Below are positions 27,295-36,328 of a stretch of 64,000 nucleotides of DNA, in pieces. The DNA comes from Christiangramia gaetbulicola. Lineage in GTDB: Bacteria > Bacteroidota > Bacteroidia > Flavobacteriales > Flavobacteriaceae. How positions within the stretch are numbered: position 1 is the stretch's first letter; the number at the start of each line of letters is the position of its first letter. The notes beneath the pieces are model-generated. The model was not told the origin of the DNA, ran no database searches, and worked only from the letters and a program-made list of their open reading frames with translations. Both the position numbers and the translations under genes were made by a program. The DNA lies in the NCBI RefSeq assembly GCF_003054225.1, contig NZ_QBKQ01000001.1, positions 1,116,001 through 1,180,000 on the forward strand, given 5' to 3'.

Positions 27295-28344
27295 TTAAAC
27301 ATCATCAAAGTCTACCTTTAGGGTAGGAGTGGTTGGATGCGCCTGGCAGGTTAGAACAAAACCTTCTTCGATCTCTTCATCTGTTAAGATCTGGTTTTTG
27401 CTCATCTCAGCTTTACCTTCAGTGATCCTGGCCATACAACTACTGCAAATACCGCCCTGGCAGGAATAAGGAACATCGATGTCGTTTTCAAGAGCAACGT
27501 CAAGTACTACCGATTTTCTATCCATAGAAAAAGTAAATTCCTCATCATCTACCGTGATCGTTACCGCAGTTGCGCCATCTGTATCACCCTGGATTTCTTT
27601 CTCCTCATCTGTCGTGGTGAAAAGTTCGAACAGGATCTGTTCCTTTTTCACACCATTATTAAGCAATACATCCGTAACGTGGTTGATCATTTCTTCGGGA
27701 CCACACAAATAGAATTTATCGAAAGGGTGGTCCTTGAACTTGTTCTTCACGATATAGTTAACCGTACTGGTCTCTATTCTTCCAAAATGAGCATTATCTT
27801 CCCTCGTTCTGCTGTAAATGAACTCCACGAAAAGTCTATGTGGAAATTCAGCCTGAAGCTCAAGAAGCTCTTTAAAGAAGATGGTATCGTCTATAGATTT
27901 ATTACCGTAAGTAAGCACGAACTTACTATGGGCTTCATCTCTAAGCACAGATTTTATGATTGAAAGTACAGGAGTTATCCCGCTTCCGGCAGCAAAAGCC
28001 GCGTAATTCTGTCTTTTTTCACCGGGTTCAAAAATGAACTTTCCTTCTGGTGGGTGTACCTCCAGAACATCGCCGGCTACAAGTTTGTTATTGGCGATTA
28101 CTGAAAATCTACCGCCTTCTACCTCCTTAACCGTTACCTTGAATTCATCTGAATTTGGTGCGGAACAAAGGGAGTAAGCCCGGCGAATCTCCTCGCCATC
28201 TACCTTGGTTCTTATGGTTATATACTGTCCTGCAGAAAAGTTAAATTCCTCTTTAAGGTTTTCAGGGATCTCAAAAGATAAACTTACCGCCTGTGATGTT
28301 TCGCGAATTATTTCCTTTATTTTTAGCGGATAGAACTTGCTCAT
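27295..28344 (-). CDS. PaaE-like FAD/2Fe-2S reductase
   Basis: Electron-transfer reductase of 349 residues: a ferredoxin--NADP reductase part (FAD motif RRAYSLCS near residue 55, NAD motif GSGITPVLSI) and a C-terminal plant-type 2Fe-2S ferredoxin domain with the cluster cysteines CQGGICSSC and a fourth in LTCQAHP. This matches PaaE/PaaK of phenylacetate epoxidation and related oxygenase reductases. No other paa genes are in the window, so its partner oxygenase or desaturase is unknown. The only start candidate near is the ATG at 28344. Confidence 0.88.
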   Translation of the reverse strand: MSKFYPLKIKEIIRETSQAVSLSFEIPENLKEEFNFSAGQYITIRTKVDGEEIRRAYSLCSAPNSDEFKVTVKEVEGGRFSVIANNKLVAGDVLEVHPPEGKFIFEPGEKRQNYAAFAAGSGITPVLSIIKSVLRDEAHSKFVLTYGNKSIDDTIFFKELLELQAEFPHRLFVEFIYSRTREDNAHFGRIETSTVNYIVKNKFKDHPFDKFYLCGPEEMINHVTDVLLNNGVKKEQILFELFTTTDEEKEIQGDTDGATAVTITVDDEEFTFSMDRKSVVLDVALENDIDVPYSCQGGICSSCMARITEGKAEMSKNQILTDEEIEEGFVLTCQAHPTTPTLKVDFDDV

Positions 28345-28361
28345 TATTTTTTATTTGTGCG

Positions 28362-28369
28362 CAAAAATA
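28362..28369 (-). promoter_or_regulatory. Possible -7 box for the PaaE-like gene
   Basis: Minus strand TATTTTTG (TAnnTTTG), 17 bases before the ATG at 28344; no TTG at the normal spacing. Confidence 0.35.
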
Positions 28370-28439
28370 CAAAGTATGACGGTTTTAGAAATGTAACAAA
28401 AGTTTAAATTTCAATACCAATTAATCAAATACGGTGTTT

Positions 28440-29924
28440 ATGTTCAAAAAATTTGCCTGGTTGGAATGGAAATCTTTCCTGAGATCTGCCAGTTTTGGAA
28501 AGAGTTTGGGACTAAAGATCCTTATGGCATTTTTGGCCTTATATTTTTCGGCAATGTTCCTTCTCTTCGGGATCTCCTTATTTCCTTTGATACATAAATT
28601 TTACCCGGAACAGGATCCATTAAAGGTGGCGAACAGCTTCGTCCTGGCATATTTTACTTTTGAACTTATATTCAGGTTTATGTTGCAAACCCTGCCGGTA
28701 ATGGATATAAAACCATTAATGGTCTTGCCGGTAAAGAAGAAGAAAGTTGTGAATTTTGTGCTTTTCAAGTCGCTCTATTCGTTCTATAATTTTCTTCCAT
28801 TATTACTGATAGTTCCGTTTGGTTTGTTTTGCATGTTCAAGGACGATTACAGCACTGCTGGAATGACGGGCTGGATCATCGCCATGTATGCGATCACTTT
28901 GTGCATGAATTTCCTGAATTTTATCATCAAGAAAAGGTTCACAGAAAATCTCAAGGCACTTATTCCTATTGTAGGTGCAGGAGTTATTATCGCGTTACTG
29001 GATTACCTAGGGATATTTGATATCACGGCCTATTTTGGAACTTTACTGGATTACCTCGTGCTGAATCCTTACCTGGCTATTATTCCCGTATTGATACTAA
29101 TTGCTTTGTTCTGGTGGAATTTTCAGAATCTCAGAGATAAGTTTTACCTGGATGCAGATCTTAAAGGAAAAAATAAAGCCGCCAGCACTAAGGAATTCGG
29201 CTGGACCAAAAGGTTTGGAAGTCTGGCTCCTTTTCTTCAGCAGGATCTCAAGCTTATCTGGAGGAATAAAAGACCGAAGACTACGATCTATTTATCTTTC
29301 ATTTTCCTCGCTTACGGACTTATCTTTTATCCGAATGACACATACCAGGAAATGCCAACATTTTTCGTTTTTGCGGGAATTTTCATAACTGGGATTTTTA
29401 TGATCAATTTCGGGCAGTTCGTACCGTCCTGGGATGCTTCTTACTATCAAATGATCATGGCTCAGAATATCCCAATGCGGCAGTACCTGGCCTCCAAAAT
29501 GGGCTTGATCACTTTTAGTGTGCTTGCTCTTGCTATATTATCCACGCCTTATGTATACTTCGGTTGGAATATCTTATTTCTGAACCTGGCCTGTGCTCTT
29601 TACAATATGGGAGTAAACATTCCTATCCTTTTATATGCCGGTTCATTCAATAAAAAACGTATAGATCTGGATAAAAGTCCGTTCATGAATTACCAGGGTA
29701 CTGGTGCTTCACAATGGCTGGTAGGTTTACCGCTTATCTTAATCCCGATATTTCTTTTCTGGATCACCAACAAATACATTAATTACGAAGCAGCGATCGT
29801 AATACTAGCGGTACTGGGAATTATAGGACTTATTTTAAGGCCAAACCTGCTAAGCTTTTTAACACAAAGGTATCGCAGCAGGAAATACGTGATGATTCAG
29901 GGATTCAAACAAAAAGGAGACTAA
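28440..29924 (+). CDS. DUF5687 ABC-exporter permease
   Basis: Membrane protein of about 494 residues with some 12 hydrophobic segments, matching DUF5687 in Bacteroidota. It starts at ATG 28440 (MFKKFAWLEWKSFLRS); a GTG two codons earlier is the other option. The amphipathic N-terminus and paired helices are like permeases of ABC-2 exporters. The ATP-binding protein begins 12 bases after its stop, so they likely form one transporter. Substrate unknown. Confidence 0.8.
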   Translation: MFKKFAWLEWKSFLRSASFGKSLGLKILMAFLALYFSAMFLLFGISLFPLIHKFYPEQDPLKVANSFVLAYFTFELIFRFMLQTLPVMDIKPLMVLPVKKKKVVNFVLFKSLYSFYNFLPLLLIVPFGLFCMFKDDYSTAGMTGWIIAMYAITLCMNFLNFIIKKRFTENLKALIPIVGAGVIIALLDYLGIFDITAYFGTLLDYLVLNPYLAIIPVLILIALFWWNFQNLRDKFYLDADLKGKNKAASTKEFGWTKRFGSLAPFLQQDLKLIWRNKRPKTTIYLSFIFLAYGLIFYPNDTYQEMPTFFVFAGIFITGIFMINFGQFVPSWDASYYQMIMAQNIPMRQYLASKMGLITFSVLALAILSTPYVYFGWNILFLNLACALYNMGVNIPILLYAGSFNKKRIDLDKSPFMNYQGTGASQWLVGLPLILIPIFLFWITNKYINYEAAIVILAVLGIIGLILRPNLLSFLTQRYRSRKYVMIQGFKQKGD

Positions 29925-29936
29925 AACTTTATTTTT

Positions 29937-30647
29937 ATGATTACAGCAACCAATCTTTCAAAAATGTATAATGGCACGAAAGTGCTGGATATAGAACATT
30001 TGGACATCCCTTCAGGACAGAACTTTGGCCTGGTAGGAAACAACGGCGCTGGCAAGACTACCTTTTTCAGTCTGCTTTTGGATCTAATTCAGCCTACCAC
30101 GGGGAATATTTTCAATAAAGACATCACCGTGAGCGAAAGCGAGGACTGGAAACCTTTTACTTCTTCCTTTATCGATGAAAGTTTTCTTATTGGATATCTT
30201 ACTCCTGAAGAGTATTTTTACTTCATTGGCGAGCTTAGAAACCGAAATAAGGCAGATATCGATAGCTTTCTAACACAGTTTGAAGATTTCTTCAATGGAG
30301 AGATCATTGGCCGCAAAAAGTATCTGAGGGATCTTTCCAAAGGAAACCAGAAAAAAGTGGGGATAGTAGCTGCTTTGATCGGCGATCCTGAAGTGGTCAT
30401 TCTTGATGAGCCATTTGCGAACCTTGATCCAACTACCCAGATAAGGCTAAAGAAATTATTGAAGGAACTTTCACAGATCTCGGGAACTACCGTTTTGATC
30501 TCCAGTCATGATCTTATTCATGTTACCGAGGTTTGCGAGCGCATCGTGGTCCTGGATAAAGGGGTGATTGTGCGTGACATGGAAACTTCAGAAGCTACTC
30601 TAAACGAACTGGAGCAATACTTTTCCGCTGAAATTGCCGAAAGCTAG
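29937..30647 (+). CDS. ABC transporter ATP-binding protein
   Basis: Nucleotide-binding subunit, 236 residues, of an exporter with the DUF5687 permease. The P-loop GNNGAGKTT is near residue 34, the signature is LSKGNQKKVG (LSGGQ variant), Walker B is VVILDEPF and the H-loop ISSHDL. These are all intact. It follows the permease by 12 bases. The signature variant with Lys-Gly-Asn is common in ABC-2 type proteins of Bacteroidota. Confidence 0.92.
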   Translation: MITATNLSKMYNGTKVLDIEHLDIPSGQNFGLVGNNGAGKTTFFSLLLDLIQPTTGNIFNKDITVSESEDWKPFTSSFIDESFLIGYLTPEEYFYFIGELRNRNKADIDSFLTQFEDFFNGEIIGRKKYLRDLSKGNQKKVGIVAALIGDPEVVILDEPFANLDPTTQIRLKKLLKELSQISGTTVLISSHDLIHVTEVCERIVVLDKGVIVRDMETSEATLNELEQYFSAEIAES

Positions 30648-30660
30648 TACATCCTACTTA

Positions 30661-30690
30661 TTGGACTTTGGAAAAAGAAGTTTACTTTTA
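30661..30690 (+). promoter_or_regulatory. Possible promoter of porW
   Basis: TTG at 30661-30663 and TACTTTTA at 30683-30690, 19 bases apart; the last base of the -7 box is A instead of G. It lies 53 bases before the TTG start of porW. Confidence 0.35.
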
Positions 30691-30742
30691 CATACTAAAC
30701 CAGCTGTATCAAAGTTATTCATGATACCACAAAAGGTTCATT

Positions 30743-33274
30743 TTGAATACGTTTACCCGTTTTACTCTTTTTCTAGTGCTTTCGGCAGCCATCTTTAGCT
30801 GTTCCCGAAAGAAAGACACTTTTATCAACAGGAATTACCACGCCATTACTGCCGAATACAATACGCTATTCAATGGCGAGATGGCTTTTGAGCAGGGTAG
30901 AGAAGAGATTAATCAAAACTATGCCGATAATTACTGGGATATTCTTCCGGTTGAAAGGCTGGATGTGGATGACAAGATCTTACTACCAGACAGCGTTAGA
31001 AATCAGAATTTTGGAAGGGCAGAGGAAAAGGCTGTAAAGGCAATTCAGAAACATTCCATGCAGATTGGTGGGAAAGAACGCAATCCAGAAATGGATGAAG
31101 CTTACCTTCTGCTAGGAAAAGCAAGGTATTTTGATCAGCGATTCATTCCTGCTTTAGATGCCTTCAATTATATACTTTACCGCTATCCCGCCAGTAATAA
31201 TATAAACCATGCGCGTATCTGGCGCGAAAAGACCAATGTTAGAATTGGGAATGAGAAATTAGCTATTAAAAACCTTAAGAAGATACTGGATTCAGATAAT
31301 CTGGAAGATCAGGACATAGCAGATGCAAGCTCCAGTCTTGCTCAGGCTTATATAAATCTCAATCAAATAGATTCGGCTGTAGTTCCCATTCAAAATGCAG
31401 CTGAATTCACGAAGATCAACGCTGAAAAAGGAAGATTTTACTTTATTCTGGGACAGCTTCATGATCGCCTGGGAGAAACAGCGGAAGCAAATGCAGCTTT
31501 TGATGAGGTCATAGAACTTCACCGTAAGTCACCAAGGATCTACTACGTGAATGCTTTTGTGGAAAAAGCCAGAAATTTCGATTTCGGTAAGGGAGACGAG
31601 GAATTTTTACTGGATATTTTAACCCAGCTTGAAGAAGACCGGGAGAACAGGCCATACCTGGATAAGATATATTTCCAGCTGGGAGAATACTACACCAAAC
31701 TGGATTCTACAGATAAGGCCATGGAGTATTATAATAAGTCCCTGAGGTCTAGATCCAGTGATGTCTATCTTAAATCTGTGAATTATGAGATCCTTGCCAA
31801 TATAAATTTCGACAGGGCAAATTACCAGGATGCAGGAAAATATTATGATAGTACGCTTATTAATATGTCTCCAGATTTACTGGAATATAGAAGTATAAAA
31901 AAGAAAAGGACCAATCTCGATGATGTTATCAAGTATGAGAAGATCGCTGAAGAAACCGATAGTATTTTAAGATTAGCCGGATTGTCTGAAGAAGAGAGAA
32001 TTGCAATTTTCACCAGATATACAGATGATTTAAGAGAAAAAGCGGTTCGGGAGATGGAAGCCGGTGAATTACCTGTTTACACAGCGAGTATAGGACCTCA
32101 AAATAATTTTTCTTCGGCCAGCGTACCTCCGGCAGGTGAAGGAAATGCTTTCTATTTTTATAACCCATTGCGGGTATCAAGAGGAGCCCAGGAATTCCTT
32201 CGCGTATGGGGAACCAGGGAGTTAAAAGATAACTGGAGATGGGGTTCTACAGCTATGAATCAAAGCTCGGTGAATGCCCAGGAAAGGCTTATGGACATTA
32301 ACCTGGATAACGATCCTTTATATGACCCCATGACCTATGTAAGCCAGATACCCGGTGAACAGTCTGTGCTGGATAGCCTGGCTACCCAGAGAAACCTGGC
32401 CTATTTTCAACTAGGGGTTATTTATAATGAAAATTACAAGGAATACGAACTGGCTGCAGAGAAACTGGAGTTCCTGCTAGAAAACGATCCACAGGAGCGA
32501 TTGATCCTTCCGGCAAAATATAACCTTTATAATATTTACGGAGCACAGGGCAGGCTTGCAGATCAGGAAAGGTTGAGAAATGACATTCTTCAAAACTATT
32601 CAGATTCGAGATATGCCGCTTTTATAAGAGACCCACAAAGTATTCAGAGGGATGAGAATAGTCCGGACCTGCTTTATAATGCCCTCTTCAGAAAATATGA
32701 AGACCAGCAATACCAGGAGGTTATTGATGAGGCAAATGAATATGTCTCACGTTTTACAGGAGATCCTATAGTTCCAAAATTTGAATTACTGAAGGCCCGT
32801 GCAGCTGCCAGGCTAATGGGAGTTGATGCTTATGAAAAGGCTTTAAACTATGTCGCGGTTACCTATCCGCAAACCACAGAAGGTAGAAAAGCTCAGAATA
32901 TTCTTAATACTTCGATACCCGAATTAAAGGGACTTGAGTTTAGTAATGACAGCATACCTACCAGCTATAAACTTATTTTTCCTTTAGATAATCCTGCAGA
33001 GGAAGAAGCAGAGAAACTGAAGAAAACCATCGAAAAAGCTTTGTCAGAATTAGACTACAATAAATTTTCAGTTTCGATCGATGTTTATGATATTGACCAG
33101 ACTTTTGTTGTTGTTCATGGATTAAGCGAAAAATCTAGATCTCTTGGCTTTCAGGAGTTACTGAAAGAAAATAAAAACTATAAAATAGACAGGCAGGCTT
33201 TTGTCATGTCGGCGGAAAATTATAGAATTGTACAAATTAAGAAAACTTTAAGAAGTTATCTGGACAATTACTAA
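30743..33274 (+). CDS. porW: Type IX secretion lipoprotein PorW/SprE
   Basis: TPR-rich lipoprotein needed for type IX secretion and gliding (SprE in Flavobacterium johnsoniae, PorW in Porphyromonas). Length 843 residues. A lipoprotein signal ends AAIFSC (Cys at residue 20), followed by the family start YHAITAEYNTLFNGEMAF. Many TPR repeats cover about 110-420 and 540-720, and the C-terminal part reads DLSE/HGLSEKSRSLGFQELL. The start is TTG at 30743; no ATG is in frame. The bactofilin begins 12 bases after its stop, so it may be co-transcribed with the bactofilin and atp genes. Confidence 0.9.
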   Translation: MNTFTRFTLFLVLSAAIFSCSRKKDTFINRNYHAITAEYNTLFNGEMAFEQGREEINQNYADNYWDILPVERLDVDDKILLPDSVRNQNFGRAEEKAVKAIQKHSMQIGGKERNPEMDEAYLLLGKARYFDQRFIPALDAFNYILYRYPASNNINHARIWREKTNVRIGNEKLAIKNLKKILDSDNLEDQDIADASSSLAQAYINLNQIDSAVVPIQNAAEFTKINAEKGRFYFILGQLHDRLGETAEANAAFDEVIELHRKSPRIYYVNAFVEKARNFDFGKGDEEFLLDILTQLEEDRENRPYLDKIYFQLGEYYTKLDSTDKAMEYYNKSLRSRSSDVYLKSVNYEILANINFDRANYQDAGKYYDSTLINMSPDLLEYRSIKKKRTNLDDVIKYEKIAEETDSILRLAGLSEEERIAIFTRYTDDLREKAVREMEAGELPVYTASIGPQNNFSSASVPPAGEGNAFYFYNPLRVSRGAQEFLRVWGTRELKDNWRWGSTAMNQSSVNAQERLMDINLDNDPLYDPMTYVSQIPGEQSVLDSLATQRNLAYFQLGVIYNENYKEYELAAEKLEFLLENDPQERLILPAKYNLYNIYGAQGRLADQERLRNDILQNYSDSRYAAFIRDPQSIQRDENSPDLLYNALFRKYEDQQYQEVIDEANEYVSRFTGDPIVPKFELLKARAAARLMGVDAYEKALNYVAVTYPQTTEGRKAQNILNTSIPELKGLEFSNDSIPTSYKLIFPLDNPAEEEAEKLKKTIEKALSELDYNKFSVSIDVYDIDQTFVVVHGLSEKSRSLGFQELLKENKNYKIDRQAFVMSAENYRIVQIKKTLRSYLDNY

Positions 33275-33286
33275 AACCGCCCTATC

Positions 33287-33685
33287 ATGTTTTCAGAATC
33301 CAAAAAGACCAAGCCAGCTAGTAATCAGAACGAACAAAATAGAATAGCCGCCGGTACGCTTATCACAGGTGAGATCTCTGGAAAAGGTTGTTTCAGGATA
33401 GAAGGAACTCTGGAAGGTAGTTTGAAAACGCCAGGAAAGGTTGTAATTAGTGAAGGAGGTTTGATCAATGGTACCCTAGAGTGTGATAATGCCGATATAG
33501 AAGGCAGATTCAAAGGCAAGCTTCTGGTAAAAGGAGTGCTAACGCTTAGAAGTCCTGCAAATTTAGAAGGTGAAGTAATTGCAGGGAAACTGGCGGTAGA
33601 GCCTGGAGCAATTTTCAATGCTACCTGTGAAATGAATGGGGGAGTAAAGCCTCTTAAAAAGGAAAATGAAAAACGATCGGCCTAA
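33287..33685 (+). CDS. Bactofilin (polymer-forming cytoskeletal protein)
   Basis: Bactofilin of 132 residues: a short disordered N-terminus and a central right-handed beta-helix made of repeats such as GCFRIEGTLEGSLKT and GEVIAGKLAVEPG, then a Lys/Glu tail. Bactofilins form filaments on the inner membrane and help cell shape and place wall enzymes. Start ATG at 33287, 12 bases after porW. Its last 20 bases overlap the atpZ start, so the bactofilin and the ATP synthase assembly gene are translationally linked. Confidence 0.9.
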   Translation: MFSESKKTKPASNQNEQNRIAAGTLITGEISGKGCFRIEGTLEGSLKTPGKVVISEGGLINGTLECDNADIEGRFKGKLLVKGVLTLRSPANLEGEVIAGKLAVEPGAIFNATCEMNGGVKPLKKENEKRSA

Positions 33686-33881
33686 TAAATATCTCGCCTT
33701 TGTAAATATCGCCCTCCAGATGGGCATAATAATAGCGGCAGGAGTTTTTGCCGGCATCTGGCTCGATGGGAAGTTTCCCAATAAATATTCCGCTTATACT
33801 ATTTCTCTATCCCTTCTGGGAGTTTTTATAGCATTATACCAGGTTTTCCGGGCGGTTAAAAACCTAAATGAAGACGAATAA
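33666..33881 (+). CDS. atpZ: ATP synthase accessory protein AtpZ/AtpI
   Basis: Small protein of 71 residues with two membrane helices (about 9-28 and 40-61), containing VFAGIWLDGKFPNKYS between them as in the AtpZ/AtpI family. Such proteins help insertion of the c-ring or act as a Mg2+ pathway for the enzyme. Start ATG at 33666, overlapping the bactofilin by 20 bases; the next gene starts directly after its stop. Confidence 0.85.
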   Translation: MKNDRPNKYLAFVNIALQMGIIIAAGVFAGIWLDGKFPNKYSAYTISLSLLGVFIALYQVFRAVKNLNEDE

Positions 33882-34265
33882 ATGCAAGCAAGACTTATTT
33901 CCTTTCTGAAATTATTTTTACCCTTTTCGATAATTTTATTTTTCATTCAGTTCGCGCTGGTCAATTATGTTTTCAAGATCGAATTATACTATTCTACACT
34001 GGCAATCTATGCTTTCCATTTTCTAGCGACATTCTTGATCTTTCTTTTTCTGGTTTTCGTGCATAAGACCTTCAGTGACAAGACGGGATTCGCCTTTATG
34101 GCCTGTAGTCTTTTAAAGATGCTGGCCGCTGTGCTGTTTCTCTTGCCGGTGATGTTGAATGATACTCCTAATCCATTTCAGGATATAGTTGCTTTTTTTA
34201 TCCCTTATTTTTTATTTCTGATTTTTGAAACTATTTACGCGGTAAAGCTTATCAATACTAAATAA
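33882..34265 (+). CDS. Four-helix membrane protein of the atp operon, DUF6168-like
   Basis: Hydrophobic protein of 127 residues with four membrane helices (about 10-30, 38-60, 68-90, 98-120). It sits between atpZ and atpB, where many bacteria carry AtpI, but has no clear AtpI motif. I associate it with DUF6168 in Flavobacteriia. The ATG follows the atpZ stop with no space, so coupling is likely. Role in ATP synthase assembly is inferred from position only. Confidence 0.7.
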   Translation: MQARLISFLKLFLPFSIILFFIQFALVNYVFKIELYYSTLAIYAFHFLATFLIFLFLVFVHKTFSDKTGFAFMACSLLKMLAAVLFLLPVMLNDTPNPFQDIVAFFIPYFLFLIFETIYAVKLINTK

Positions 34266-34349
34266 CTGACTGTAATTCAGTAAAATCGTTAAAATTGCCG
34301 AAACTGCTAAAAAATTATTCGCCGGACTTTCAGATAAAAATTAAAAGTA

Positions 34350-34357
34350 TACCTTTG
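34350..34357 (+). promoter_or_regulatory. Promoter box before atpB
   Basis: TACCTTTG matches TAnnTTTG and lies 43 bases before the atpB ATG in a 135-base gap. TTC is at the -33 spacing. It suggests the main atp genes have their own promoter besides read-through from porW. Confidence 0.5.
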
Positions 34358-34400
34358 CACGGAAATTTAGAGCCCATAATTTTTAAGTAGAACAGGTACT

Positions 34401-35501
34401 ATGACAGCACAGAAATCTTTAGTGATTAGCTTGTACTTTACATTAGCATTTGCCATTTTCCCTTTGTTTACCTTCGCTCAGGAGCACGAGCAGGAGCATA
34501 AGTCACTTCAGGAGGCTGAAGAACAGTTTAACGCGACCGAGATGATCATGCACCATATTGGTGATGCTCACGGATGGCACTTTTTTGGAGAGGGAGATAG
34601 CTCTGTGACCCTGCCTTTACCTGTGATTCTTTACACAGATAACGGGCTGGTTACATTCATGTCTAGCGAATTTCATCATGATACTGAAGGACACCACGTT
34701 GTGGAGAAAGATGGAATGCGTTTCGTAAATCTTCATGAAGATATTTATAAGCTGGATGCTGGGGCAGAGGCTGTTGAGTTTGATGCAGATCATCATCCTG
34801 TAAACGCTTCCAAGCCATGGGATCTTTCTATAACCAAGAACGTTGCTGCAATGTTCCTTACGGTGATCTTAATGCTTTTATTTTTCACTAGTCTTGCGAG
34901 ACACCACAAGAAGAACAAGCATGCGCCAAAAGGATTTAATAACGCTCTTGAAACTTTAGTGTTATTTGTAAGAGATGATATCGCAATACCACAGATCGGG
35001 GAGAAAAAGTACATGAAATTCATGCCTTTCCTTTTAACGGTATTCTTCTTTATCTGGATCACCAACTTAATGGGATTACTTCCTGGAGCGGCTAACGTAA
35101 CCGGAAATATAGCGGTAACAGTTTCTCTTGGATTATTTACCATGTTGATCATGATCTTCAACGGTAACAAAGATTTTTATAAGCATACTTTCTGGATGCC
35201 GGGGATCCCAACATGGGTTAAGCCTATACTTGCGGTTGTTGAAGGTTTAGGTTTGCTTATTAAGCCTGCTGCACTAATGATTCGTTTATTTGCGAACATT
35301 ACAGCAGGACACATTATCATCCTGAGTTTGATCGGGTTGATATTCATATTAGAAAATGCAGGTATTGCCGGAGTTTCGGTTCCGTTTGCCTTATTTATAA
35401 CAGTACTGGAATTGTTAGTAGCATTCCTTCAAGCGTTTATTTTTACGATTCTGTCTGCCCTGTTTATCGGGATGGCAGTTGAGGAACATGAACATCATTA
35501 A
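34401..35501 (+). CDS. atpB: ATP synthase F0 subunit a
   Basis: Proton channel subunit of F0. The protein is 366 residues, about 100 more than in E. coli: the N-terminus has a signal-like helix ending FTFAQ and then a His/Glu-rich extracytoplasmic part, a Bacteroidota form. Membrane helices follow from about 155. The essential arginine is R295 in IRLFANITAGH. Start ATG at 34401. Next is atpE. Confidence 0.96.
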   Translation: MTAQKSLVISLYFTLAFAIFPLFTFAQEHEQEHKSLQEAEEQFNATEMIMHHIGDAHGWHFFGEGDSSVTLPLPVILYTDNGLVTFMSSEFHHDTEGHHVVEKDGMRFVNLHEDIYKLDAGAEAVEFDADHHPVNASKPWDLSITKNVAAMFLTVILMLLFFTSLARHHKKNKHAPKGFNNALETLVLFVRDDIAIPQIGEKKYMKFMPFLLTVFFFIWITNLMGLLPGAANVTGNIAVTVSLGLFTMLIMIFNGNKDFYKHTFWMPGIPTWVKPILAVVEGLGLLIKPAALMIRLFANITAGHIIILSLIGLIFILENAGIAGVSVPFALFITVLELLVAFLQAFIFTILSALFIGMAVEEHEHH

Positions 35502-35525
35502 TTTTAATTTTTAATTTTTTCAACT

Positions 35526-35747
35526 ATGGAATTATTGTATGTAGGTCTTGCAGCTTTAGGAGCTGGACTAGCGGTTCTTGGAGCCGGAGTAGGTGTAGGT
35601 AAAATCGGTGGTTCTGCCATGGATGCTATCGCACGTCAGCCAGAAGCTTCTGGAAAGATCCAGACAGCTATGATTATCGCTGCTGCACTTGTAGAGGGTG
35701 TTGCTCTTTTTGGAGTGGTTGCCTCTTTACTAGGTGTATTAAGATAA
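35526..35747 (+). CDS. atpE: ATP synthase F0 subunit c
   Basis: Subunit c, 73 residues, two helices with polar loop ARQPEA. The ion-carrying glutamate lies in AALVEGVALFG in the second helix. The first helix lacks the Gln that marks sodium-binding rings, so a proton-driven enzyme is likely. A perfect hairpin follows the gene before atpF. Confidence 0.96.
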   Translation: MELLYVGLAALGAGLAVLGAGVGVGKIGGSAMDAIARQPEASGKIQTAMIIAAALVEGVALFGVVASLLGVLR

Positions 35748-35762
35748 TTAATTCAAAGAGTC

Positions 35763-35789
35763 CCTTTCGCAACGGTTGGTTGCGAAAGG
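35763..35789 (+). promoter_or_regulatory. Intra-operon hairpin after atpE
   Basis: CCTTTCGCAAC, loop GGTTG, GTTGCGAAAGG: a perfect 11-base-pair stem between atpE and atpF. It is followed by CACTTCTTTAAA-like sequence without a U-tract, so it is probably not a full terminator. Such stems can hold the end of the atpE message and allow high c-subunit output relative to atpF. Confidence 0.7.
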
Positions 35790-35830
35790 ACTTCTTTAAA
35801 TGATGTTTTTAACTATTATTATTTAAAACT

Positions 35831-36325
35831 ATGGATTTAATAACTCCCGAAATTGGCTTGTTCTTCTGGCAAACCGTTGTTTTTTTAGTATTGCTTTTCC
35901 TTATGGCGAAGTTCGCCTGGAAACCTATTCTTAGCTCGATAAGAAACAGGGAACAATCTATTAACGATGCGTTGGCTTCAGCTGAAAATGCACGTAAGGA
36001 AATGCAGAATCTTAGATCAGACAACGAGCAATTAATGAAAGAAGCTCGTGCTGAAAGAGATGCTATCCTTAGAGAAGCCCGTGAGTTAAAAGAAAAAGTG
36101 ATTGCAGATGCTTCAGAAGAAGCTAAAGTAAAAGCTGATAAAATTGTTGCAGACGCTAAAAGAAGCATTGAGCTTGAAAAGCAATCTGCTATGGCTGAAT
36201 TGAAAAATCACGTAGCCGAACTTTCAGTTGAGATCGCTGAAAAGATTGTTCGTAAAGAACTTTCAGGAAAAAATGAACAACACCAGATGATCGAGAAGAT
36301 GATCGGTGATGCTAAGCTAAACTAA
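35831..36325 (+). CDS. atpF: ATP synthase F0 subunit b
   Basis: Peripheral stalk subunit, 164 residues: one membrane helix (about 9-28, FFWQTVVFLVLLFLMAKF) and a long helical, charged dimerisation region ending KMIGDAKLN. It precedes atpH by three bases. Confidence 0.95.
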   Translation: MDLITPEIGLFFWQTVVFLVLLFLMAKFAWKPILSSIRNREQSINDALASAENARKEMQNLRSDNEQLMKEARAERDAILREARELKEKVIADASEEAKVKADKIVADAKRSIELEKQSAMAELKNHVAELSVEIAEKIVRKELSGKNEQHQMIEKMIGDAKLN

Positions 36326-36328
36326 GTT

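Noticed and set aside
35526-35747. Sodium-type ATP synthase ring
   Set aside because: The first helix lacks the Gln that goes with sodium binding; the second has the simple VEG proton form.
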